Shown: piece by piece, positions 41,826 to 49,364 of the stretch | How positions within the stretch are numbered: the first letter of the stretch is position 1 | Layout of the letters: every line of letters starts with the position of its first letter | Assembly: GCA_041946825.1 (NCBI GenBank) | Contig: JBHGBD010000002.1 | Span: 186,001-250,000, forward strand | Direction of reading: 5' to 3' | DNA from: CAZTHM01 sp041946825 | GTDB lineage: Bacteria > Acidobacteriota > Terriglobia > UBA7540 | DNA length: 64,000 bases | Translations under genes and position numbers: made by a program | Notes under the pieces: model-generated | Database searches by the model: none | What the model saw: the letters and a program-made list of their open reading frames with translations, nothing else | What the model was told of the DNA's origin: nothing

Positions 41826-44800
41826 TTACACCCTGGCGGTTTCGGCGGAGGAGAGTTGGCGTGTGCGGCGGGCAGGGCCCTTGGGTTTGGAGCGAGGCTC
41901 GACTTTCCAGAAATGCAGGATGGTTTCGGACCACTTGTCGAGAATTTCGCGCGTGCGGTCGCTCTCGGTCTTTTCCATGTGGCGGAAGATAAGCTGGCGG
42001 AGAAGCTGCGAGTCTTCCGGCTCGATGATTCTTTCGATGCGGACGAGTTCGGGATTAAATCGGTGCTCGAATTTTCCGGCGGCGTCGTACACGAAAGCAA
42101 TCCCATTGGTCATGCCGGCGCCGAAGTTGCGTCCCGTCTCACCGAGGATGACCGCCACGCCGCCGGTCATATACTCGCAGGCATGGTCGCCCGTGCCTTC
42201 GACGACGGCGATCGCTCCGCTGTTGCGAACGCAAAACCGTTCGCCCGCTCGCCCCGCGGCAAAAAGCTGCCCGGCTGTCGCGCCGTAGAGCACGGCGTTT
42301 CCCATAATCGTATTTTCGTGCGAAGCAAACCGGCTGCCCTTGGGCGGGCGGATAACGATCTCCCCGCCGCCCATCCCCTTGCCGACGTAATCGTTGGCCT
42401 CGCCGTCGAGCACCAGGCGAATCCCATGCGTCAGAAAAGCGCCGAAGCTTTGCCCGGCGCTGCCGCTAAAGCGGAACTCCGCGCTCGCCCCATGCAGGCC
42501 GTGGTTGCCGTTGCGCAGCGCCACCTCTCCGGCAGCGCGCGCGCCGATGGTGCGATTGGTGTTTCGAATCGTGTACGCGCGGACTACGGATGCGCCCTCG
42601 GCTAACGGAATCCTGACGTCCTCGGCCATCTTCAGCGCCAGCGGATCAACGTGCCGCGCGGAACGACGTCCTCGAACCACCGCCCTCCCGTTCGATCCGG
42701 TCCGATGGAGAATCGGCTCCAGATCCAGTTGTCCGCGTCGTCCGGGAATACGATAGGCAACCGGAGTCAGCAGGCTCGTGCGGCCGACAATTTCATCGAG
42801 CGATCGGTAACCGAGCTTCGCCAGCGTCTCTCGCACGTGCTGGGCGACGTGCCGGAAGTAGTTGACCAGCCGTTCCGGCTCCTGCGGAAATCGCCGGCGC
42901 AAGTCTTCGCGCTGCGTCGCCACCCCGACCGGGCAGGTATTGAGGTGGCACTGCCGCGCCATCACGCAAGCCAGCGCCACAAGCGCCGCCGTTCCGAACC
43001 CGAACTCGTCGGCGCCCAGAATCGCCGCGATCACGACATCGCGCCCGGTCTTCATTCCGCCGTCGGCGCGCAGGCGCACGCGACCGCGCAGGCCGTTGGC
43101 CACCAAAGCCTGATGTGATTCCGCAAGACCCATCTCCCAGGGCGAGGCCGTGTTTTTGATCGAGCTCAGTGGCGAGGCGCCCGTGCCGCCGTCGTGCCCG
43201 CTGATGAGGACCACATCGGCGTTGGCTTTCGCCACACCGCACGCCACCGTACCCACGCCCGCCTGCGAGACAAGTTTCACGCCGATCTCGGCGCGCGGGT
43301 TGATTTCGCGCAGGTCGTAAATCAGTTGCGCCAGGTCCTCGATCGAATAGATGTCGTGATGCGGCGGCGGCGAAATCAGCGCGATGCCCTCGACGGCGCG
43401 CCGCACGCGCGCGATGAGCGGCGTCACTTTGTGTGCGGGCAACTGGCCGCCTTCGCCCGGCTTCGAGCCTTGCGCCATCTTGATTTCCAACTGCGCGGCG
43501 CGCGTCAGGTATTCCGGCGTCACGCCAAAGCGCGCGGAAGCCACCTGCTTGATCTTGTTGGCGGCGGAGTCGCCGTTCGCGAGCTCAACGTAGACCTCGG
43601 GGTCTTCCCCGCCCTCGCCGGTGTTCGATTTCGCGCCGATGCGGTTCATCGCAATCGCCAGCGTGCGCTGCACTTCCGGGCTCAGCGCGCCCAGCGACAT
43701 GGCCTGCGTGGTGAACCGTTTCAAGATGGCTTCGACGGGTTCCACTTCTTCGATCGGCACAGGCTTGGTATTACGAAAACGCACAAGATCCCGCAATGTA
43801 ATCGGTTCGCGCTGGTCCACTTCGTGGGCGAAAGCGCGATAGGCCCCGGGATCGTCTTCCTTCGCGGTCTTCTGGAGATTGCGAATGACTTCGGGCGAGA
43901 AAGCGTGCCGCTCGAATCCTTTGCGGAAACGGTAGAAGCCCGCAAAATCGGGCTTTTCCGCCGGCGAGCCAAACGCCGCGCGGTGGCGGTCGAGCGCGTC
44001 GTTCACCAGATCAACGAGCTTTCTTCCGCCGACCAGCGAGCGCGTGTCGGGGAAGAACTTCTGCACCACGTCAGCGTCGAGGCCGATAATCTCGAAGAAT
44101 TTCCCCCCCAGGTAGCTGGCGAGCGTCGAGATTCCCATCTTCGACATGATCTTTTTCAGCCCCGCCTCGACCGCGGCCCGGAAGTTCCCAAGCCCATCAG
44201 CGGCGCTGAGCCCGCCCAGTTCGCCCCGTCGCGCCAGGTCAGCCACGGTTTCGAGTGCCAGATAAGGATTCACCGCCGCCGCGCCGTACCCAATCAAACA
44301 AGCGAAGTGATGCGCTTCCCACGCCTCCGCGGTTTCAAGCACCAGGTCGGCCTTGTTCCCTACGCCCTCGGCGATCAACTCCTCGACCACCGCGCCGACG
44401 GCCAGCAGCATCGGGACGGCGGCGTGTTTCGCGTCCACGCCGCGGTCGCTCAGGATCAGAATTGAGCTGCCGCGCGACACGGCCGCCGCGCACTCGCGCA
44501 CAATACGCTCGAGCGCGCGAGTTACGCCGTCCGGCCCCTGGCTCGCCTCGAACAGCGTCGAGATGACCGCAGGCTTGAACTGCGCTCCCGCGATTGCCTT
44601 CAACTGCTCGAGTTCGTCGTCATAAAGGAAGGGCGATTCCAGCCGCACCATGCGCGCGTGCTCGGGCGTCTCGACGAGCACCGAATGGCGTGGGCCAAGG
44701 TAAATATTCAGCGACATCACCAGTGACTCGCGCAGCGGATCGATCGGCGGATTCGTGACCTGCGCGAACATCTGGCGGAAGTAGTGGTAGAGCGGGCGCG

Positions 44801-46361
44801 GACGATGCGAGAGTGGCGCGAGCGGCGTGTCGTCGCCCATCGAGCCGATGGGCTCTTTCTTTTCGCCCGCCTGCGGCTTGATGAGCAGTTCGACGTCTTC
44901 TTCGGTGTAGCCCGCGGCGCGTTGCGCGGCCACGAAGAGCGCGCGATCGCGAACCGCCAGCGATTGCGCAGATTGCTCGGCGTCGGCCATCGCGAGTTCC
45001 GTCGCCTTGAGGCGCGGCGGGAAGACCATGTTCCGAGTGATCCACTTCCGGTACTTGCGCCCGTGCGAAACCTGGCGCTTCACCTGCTCGTTCTTGAAAA
45101 TCTTGTGGTGCTGAAGGTCCACCAGGAAAATCTGCCCGGGACCCAGGCGGCCTTTTTCCTTGACGCGCTCCGGCTCGATGGGAAGCAGCCCGACTTCCGA
45201 GCCCAGCACGACGAGACCATCGCGAGTGATGGTGTAGCGCGAAGGCCGCAGGCCGTTCCGGTCGAGCGCCGCCCCGACCAGCGGCCCGTCGAGAAAGGCC
45301 ATCGCCGCCGGGCCGTCCCACGGCTCCATCAGGCAGGAGTGATAGTGGTAGAACGCCTTGACGTCGGCGGGAATTTCCACCGAGCTTTCCCACGCCTCCG
45401 GGATCATCATCAGCAGCGCGTGCTGCACCGTCCGCCCGGAGCGCGTGAGCAGCTCGAGAGCATTATCAAAACTCGCCGAGTCGCTTCCGCCCGATTGGAT
45501 GACCGGCTTCAGCCATTCGACGTCGGTGTCCCAGATGGGATGCGCCAGAACGGCTTCGCGCGCGCGCATCCAGTTGCGGTTCCCAAGCAGCGTGTTGATC
45601 TCGCCGTTGTGCGCCACCAGGCGGAACGGCTGCGCCAGAAACCAGCTCGGCGAAGTGTTGGTGCTGTAGCGCTGATGGAATAGCGCGGCGGAGCAGACGA
45701 ACTCCGCATCGCTCAAGTCGCGGTAGAAAACTCCCAGTTGCGAGGGCGCGAGCAAACCTTTGTAAACAATATTGCGGGAAGAAAACGACGGGATGTAAGT
45801 GGCCGCGGCGATTCCATGATTCGATTCCGCCAGGCGGCGCTCGATTTCTTTGCGCGTCAGGTAGAGAAGCTGCTCGAACTCGCGCTCCTGGTCGGCCGGT
45901 TGCCCGATGAGCATGTGCCAGATGGCGGGCTGCGTCTCGCGCGCCTGCGGGCCCAGCGCCGATTCGTCGAGCGGAACCTGCCGCCAGCCGGCGAGGTAGA
46001 GGCCGCGGCTGCGGACGACTTCCTCGGCGATAAACATCGCGCGGGCGCGTTGAACGCCATCCTGAGGCAGGAAGAAAACGCCGACGGCTATTTTCCAGTC
46101 GGGCTTGAAGCCGGAATTCAGCCGGCGCGCTTCGCGGGCAAAGAACTCGGCGGGAAGTTGGAGAGAAAGCCCCGCGCCGTCGCCGCTCGCGCCATCGGCG
46201 TCGACGCCGCCACGGTGAGTCAGGCAGCCCAGGCACTCCAGCGCCTGCTCCACCACGCGGTGCGAGGGCGGCGCGTCGAGTTGCGCCACGAAGCCCACGC
46301 CACAGGCGTCGTGCTCCTCTCGCCGATAAAGCCCCGCCTCGAGACTGGAATTCTTCGCCAT
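41826..46361 (-). CDS. gltB: Glutamate synthase large subunit
   Basis: A 1511-residue enzyme that transfers the amide of glutamine to 2-oxoglutarate. The N-terminus EEHDACGVGFVAQLD holds Cys19, the nucleophile of the type-II amidotransferase after short propeptide removal. The central FMN domain contains MSLGALSPEVQRTLA, IGAKSNTGEGGEDPE and KMAQGSKPGEGGQLP; the 3Fe-4S site is ACVMARQCHLNTCPVGVATQ. The C-terminal beta-helix (GSAGQSFGAF, MGGGEIVI) is intact. Length matches the NADPH-GOGAT alpha subunit. No gltD (small subunit) lies next to it, which is unusual; it must be elsewhere or the enzyme uses another reductant (as in ferredoxin GOGAT). Confidence 0.96.
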   Translation of the reverse strand: MAKNSSLEAGLYRREEHDACGVGFVAQLDAPPSHRVVEQALECLGCLTHRGGVDADGASGDGAGLSLQLPAEFFAREARRLNSGFKPDWKIAVGVFFLPQDGVQRARAMFIAEEVVRSRGLYLAGWRQVPLDESALGPQARETQPAIWHMLIGQPADQEREFEQLLYLTRKEIERRLAESNHGIAAATYIPSFSSRNIVYKGLLAPSQLGVFYRDLSDAEFVCSAALFHQRYSTNTSPSWFLAQPFRLVAHNGEINTLLGNRNWMRAREAVLAHPIWDTDVEWLKPVIQSGGSDSASFDNALELLTRSGRTVQHALLMMIPEAWESSVEIPADVKAFYHYHSCLMEPWDGPAAMAFLDGPLVGAALDRNGLRPSRYTITRDGLVVLGSEVGLLPIEPERVKEKGRLGPGQIFLVDLQHHKIFKNEQVKRQVSHGRKYRKWITRNMVFPPRLKATELAMADAEQSAQSLAVRDRALFVAAQRAAGYTEEDVELLIKPQAGEKKEPIGSMGDDTPLAPLSHRPRPLYHYFRQMFAQVTNPPIDPLRESLVMSLNIYLGPRHSVLVETPEHARMVRLESPFLYDDELEQLKAIAGAQFKPAVISTLFEASQGPDGVTRALERIVRECAAAVSRGSSILILSDRGVDAKHAAVPMLLAVGAVVEELIAEGVGNKADLVLETAEAWEAHHFACLIGYGAAAVNPYLALETVADLARRGELGGLSAADGLGNFRAAVEAGLKKIMSKMGISTLASYLGGKFFEIIGLDADVVQKFFPDTRSLVGGRKLVDLVNDALDRHRAAFGSPAEKPDFAGFYRFRKGFERHAFSPEVIRNLQKTAKEDDPGAYRAFAHEVDQREPITLRDLVRFRNTKPVPIEEVEPVEAILKRFTTQAMSLGALSPEVQRTLAIAMNRIGAKSNTGEGGEDPEVYVELANGDSAANKIKQVASARFGVTPEYLTRAAQLEIKMAQGSKPGEGGQLPAHKVTPLIARVRRAVEGIALISPPPHHDIYSIEDLAQLIYDLREINPRAEIGVKLVSQAGVGTVACGVAKANADVVLISGHDGGTGASPLSSIKNTASPWEMGLAESHQALVANGLRGRVRLRADGGMKTGRDVVIAAILGADEFGFGTAALVALACVMARQCHLNTCPVGVATQREDLRRRFPQEPERLVNYFRHVAQHVRETLAKLGYRSLDEIVGRTSLLTPVAYRIPGRRGQLDLEPILHRTGSNGRAVVRGRRSARHVDPLALKMAEDVRIPLAEGASVVRAYTIRNTNRTIGARAAGEVALRNGNHGLHGASAEFRFSGSAGQSFGAFLTHGIRLVLDGEANDYVGKGMGGGEIVIRPPKGSRFASHENTIMGNAVLYGATAGQLFAAGRAGERFCVRNSGAIAVVEGTGDHACEYMTGGVAVILGETGRNFGAGMTNGIAFVYDAAGKFEHRFNPELVRIERIIEPEDSQLLRQLIFRHMEKTESDRTREILDKWSETILHFWKVEPRSKPKGPARRTRQLSSAETARV

Positions 46362-46650
46362 CTTTCTGAGCCGTATGAACTTTTGTCGTTGTGGAGTCTC
46401 ACCCGGTGAGCAGCGACACGCGGGCGCTCCAATCCGCAGCTAACATTCTGCCTGCCACGACGGAAGGTTGTGAAATCAGAAGTTTTTATGCGGGGGATAA
46501 GTTCCGCCGAGCCAGTGTTGGCGGGGCCACAGGCATCAAGAAGCGATGTCTGCGCCAGGCGCGCCTCTCGAAACCTGATGCAAATCACGCGGCGCCGGGC
46601 TAAAATTCCGCCCTGCAAAACGTGACCCTTAATTGCTCGCCGGACCGCGC

Positions 46651-47628
46651 ATGAAAAAAACTCTCGCGCTTGGCATCGACCTGGGCGGCACGAAAATTGC
46701 CGCGGGCGTCGTGGCGCCTTCCGGCCAGCAGCTATCGAGCGTTCGCGTGGTCACTCCTGCCACGGGCGTGAAGAACGACTTGCGTGCGATCTTCGACACA
46801 GCCCACGCCGCGGTTGCGGCAGCCCGAGTGAAGTGGCAATCCATTCAGGCCGTCGGCGTCGGAGTCCCCGGCGCGGTCGATCCGAAGACCGAAACCGTCT
46901 GGGCGCCGAATCTCCCGGGCTGGAAGAAAGTTCCGCTTAACCGCCTGCTCGAGCGCGCGCTCGGCCGCCCCACATTCGTCGAAGGCGATCGCAACGTCCA
47001 GGCGCTCGCTGAAGGTTGGCTGGGCGCCGGCAAGGGCGCGCGAAATCTGGTGTTTCTCACCGTGGGCACAGGCATCGGCGCGGGCATCATCGCCGACGGC
47101 CGACTGATTCCCGGCGCGCGCGGTGTCGCGGGCGCCGCGGGATGGCTCGTAACTGAAAGCAAGTGGCGCGAGGAATTCGCGCGCGTTGGTTGCCTGGAAT
47201 TTTTCGGCGCCGGGCCGGCGGTGGCGCGCGCGGGCGCGCGAGCAATGCGGAGAAACCGGAGCAGCCTGATCAGGGATCTTGCTCTGAAGCGGCACGCGAT
47301 CATCTCTGCCGAAGTTGTTACCGAGGCCGCGCGGCGTGGCGACGCTGCGGCGCGACGCGTGCTCGATGAAGTTGGAACGAACCTGGGCCGCGGCGTGGCG
47401 AGTATCATCTGTTTGCTGAATCCCGAAGTGGTTGTCCTGGGCGGCGGCCTGGCGGGCGCGGGAGAATTGATTCTCCGGCCGCTTCGCCGGGCTGTGCGCC
47501 AGTGGGGCCAGCCGCTCGCGGCGCGACAGGTTCGCATCGTGCCTTCGCGCCTCGGTTCGGACGCCGGAATTCTCGGCGCGGCAAGATACGCATTCATCTG
47601 TAGCGGCGGTGTCTCAAGGCCCTACTAA
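46651..47628 (+). CDS. ROK-family sugar kinase
   Basis: A 325-residue ASKHA-fold kinase. LGIDLGGTKIAAGVVAPSG is the phosphate-1 loop, GVGVPGAVDPKTETVWAPNLPGW follows, and VEGDRNVQALAEGWLGAG carries the catalytic Asp of the family, although the usual NDANA is altered to GDRNV. FLTVGTGIGAGIIADGRL is the sugar-binding block. The zinc-binding CxCGxxGCLE of most ROK proteins is reduced to VGCLEFFGAGPAV, so zinc is probably absent. It may phosphorylate glucose or an amino sugar; the SIS protein downstream makes an amino-sugar role more attractive. ATG at 46651 has no strong ribosome binding site. Confidence 0.83.
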   Translation: MKKTLALGIDLGGTKIAAGVVAPSGQQLSSVRVVTPATGVKNDLRAIFDTAHAAVAAARVKWQSIQAVGVGVPGAVDPKTETVWAPNLPGWKKVPLNRLLERALGRPTFVEGDRNVQALAEGWLGAGKGARNLVFLTVGTGIGAGIIADGRLIPGARGVAGAAGWLVTESKWREEFARVGCLEFFGAGPAVARAGARAMRRNRSSLIRDLALKRHAIISAEVVTEAARRGDAAARRVLDEVGTNLGRGVASIICLLNPEVVVLGGGLAGAGELILRPLRRAVRQWGQPLAARQVRIVPSRLGSDAGILGAARYAFICSGGVSRPY

Positions 47629-47652
47629 GGCTTATGTAATAGAGTGGCGATT

Positions 47653-47796
47653 TCCCCTCACCCGTCCCGATCCCGCTCCGAGCGGGACGGGACACCCTCT
47701 CCCGCAAGGGGAGAGGGCCGGAGTTTACGGATAATTGGCCCTCTCCCTCGGGGAGAGGGGGGAACCCCGATGCATTTCATCGGGGTGGGTGAGGGC
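47653..47796. repeat. REP-like palindrome, copy 3 (tandem compound)
   Basis: Two REP units in a row: 47653-47717 (CCCCTCACCCGTCCCGATCCCG...CACCCTCTCCCGC...GGGGAGAGGG) and about 47738-47796 (GGCCCTCTCCCTCGGGGAGAGGG...CGATGCATTTCATCGGGGTGGGTGAGGG). They share words with copies at 9934-10008 and 22525-22590. It lies between the ROK and SIS genes. Confidence 0.7.
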
Positions 47797-47861
47797 GGTG
47801 CTTGGAGCGCTGTTGTCACTCAATTTTTCGAAATCGTTAGGTAATTCGAGGGGAGATATCA

Positions 47862-48614
47862 ATGTCGGCTGAAACATATTTCGAAGCAGCCCAGAAAGTT
47901 TACGACCGCATTCATTCCACCCAGCTCGCGAACATTCAGAAGGCCGCCGAATTCGCCGCCGACTCGATCGCGCGCGGCGGACTCGTGCATTTATTTGGCA
48001 GCGGGCACTCGGTGATTCCGGTGCTCGATGTCTTCCCGCGCTACGGAAGTTTCGCGGGGTTTCATCCCATGATGGACTCGCGCCTGATGTGGACGCAGGT
48101 TTTGGGCTCGGGCGGCGTGCGCGAACTCCTGCGCCTGGAGCGCACGGAGGGTTACATCGCCACGTTCCTTGCCAATTTCAAATTCGAGCCCATCGACACG
48201 ATGGTCGTCTATTCCCATGGCGGAATGAACGCCGCGCCGATTGAGGTCGCGCTGCACGCGAAATCGCTGGGCTTGAAAGTGGTTTCGGTCACCTCGCTCG
48301 ACAACGCGAAAATTTCCCGCGCCACGCATTCGAGCGGCAAGCGGCTCGCCGACGTTGGTGACGTCGTGATTGACAATTGCTGCCCGCCGCAGGACAGCCT
48401 GGTCGAAATCGCAGGCGGGCCGGTGGCCGCCAGCTCGACGCTGGCCGTCATCGCCATTTCCATGGCGCTGGTGGCGGAGACCGCGACGCGGCTGCACGCG
48501 CGGGGCGTCAAATTCCGCGCCTTCGTCTCGCCCAACGTCACGGCGGTCGGCCCCGACAACAACCAGAGAGTCTTCGACGACTACATCCAGAGACTTGCGC
48601 CGCGTTTGAAATGA
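47862..48614 (+). CDS. SIS-domain protein (UPF0309-like)
   Basis: A 250-residue cytoplasmic protein with one SIS fold. GLVHLFGSGHSVIPVLDVFPRYGSFAGFHPMMD shows the phosphosugar-binding loop (GSGHS), and VVYSHGGMNAAPIEVALHAKSLGLKVVSVTSL is the second half. SIS proteins bind phosphosugars, as isomerases or regulators. The length and the repeated loops fit the family called UPF0309, whose function is unknown. The ROK kinase just upstream could supply the sugar phosphate. Confidence 0.82.
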   Translation: MSAETYFEAAQKVYDRIHSTQLANIQKAAEFAADSIARGGLVHLFGSGHSVIPVLDVFPRYGSFAGFHPMMDSRLMWTQVLGSGGVRELLRLERTEGYIATFLANFKFEPIDTMVVYSHGGMNAAPIEVALHAKSLGLKVVSVTSLDNAKISRATHSSGKRLADVGDVVIDNCCPPQDSLVEIAGGPVAASSTLAVIAISMALVAETATRLHARGVKFRAFVSPNVTAVGPDNNQRVFDDYIQRLAPRLK

Positions 48615-48669
48615 CGCGGAGATCTTCAGAATCCGGGAATCATCCGGTCCACACACCATCAGGACAATC

Positions 48670-48697
48670 TTGACTTGCCCTGCGGGGATGTTAGTAT
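48670..48697 (+). promoter_or_regulatory. Candidate sigma-70 promoter for the haemoglobin gene
   Basis: TTGACT at 48670-48675 and TAGTAT at 48692-48697 with 16 bases between. It is about 120 bases upstream of the haemoglobin start. The leader contains further AT-rich words, including TATAAC. Moderate match only. Confidence 0.4.
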
Positions 48698-48816
48698 TAA
48701 TGTTTCCGTAAAGAACTCAGGGCAACTCTTTTATAACGGGCATTCTCAGAGAGCCGACCGGCCGACGTGGCGTCTTGTATCTGCCCGAGCACCGGCGGCG
48801 CGAAAGGAGAACCAGC

Positions 48817-49341
48817 GTGTATTGTCAACCGAGCGGCAAGCAAGAACGGCGATTGTCGCCTTCAATCGTGGGGCTGATCGTTGCCCTGATGGTGTCAGGT
48901 TTTGTGGCGGCCCCGGCGCGCATCCGGGCGCAGGACAAGCCCGCGGAAAAAACCCTCTACCAGCGGTTGGGCGGATACGACGCCATTGTCGGGATCGTAG
49001 ACGCCTTCCTCGGGCAGATGCGCAAGGACCCGGCTTTCGAGCGCTTCGGCGGAGGCCGCAGTCACGACTCCCTGGTTCGCTCGCGCCAGTTGGTCATTGA
49101 CCAGATCTGCTTCCTGGCGGGCGGGCCGTGCACCTACATCGGCCGCGACACCAAGACGGCGCACACGGGCCTGAAAATCACGGACAAGGAGTGGGACGCG
49201 AGCATCGAGATGTTCCGCGTGGCGCTCAACCAGCAGAAGATTGCCGGGACCGAGCAGCAGGAATTCCTGGCGATGATTGAAAAGTTGCGCCCCGACGTCG
49301 TCGAAAAACCCAAAGAAGAATACCCCAAGGCCAAGAACTGA
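48817..49341 (+). CDS. Exported or membrane-anchored group 1 truncated haemoglobin
   Basis: A 174-residue protein. An N-terminal hydrophobic helix (LSPSIVGLIVALMVSGFVAAPARIRAQ) is a signal peptide or anchor. The globin part is standard: TLYQRLGGYDAIVGIVDAFL, LVIDQICFLAGGPCTYIGRDTKTAHTGLKITDKEWD, where His in TAHTGL is the proximal haem ligand. Group 1 and 2 forms bind O2 or NO. GTG at 48817 has AAAGGAGAACC before it; earlier in-frame codons have none. It is followed by an iron-sulfur/cNMP fusion 23 bases later, so the two are probably one operon dealing with NO or oxygen sensing. Confidence 0.85.
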   Translation: MYCQPSGKQERRLSPSIVGLIVALMVSGFVAAPARIRAQDKPAEKTLYQRLGGYDAIVGIVDAFLGQMRKDPAFERFGGGRSHDSLVRSRQLVIDQICFLAGGPCTYIGRDTKTAHTGLKITDKEWDASIEMFRVALNQQKIAGTEQQEFLAMIEKLRPDVVEKPKEEYPKAKN

Positions 49342-49364
49342 CCCGGCCGCAGGCGACAACACGC

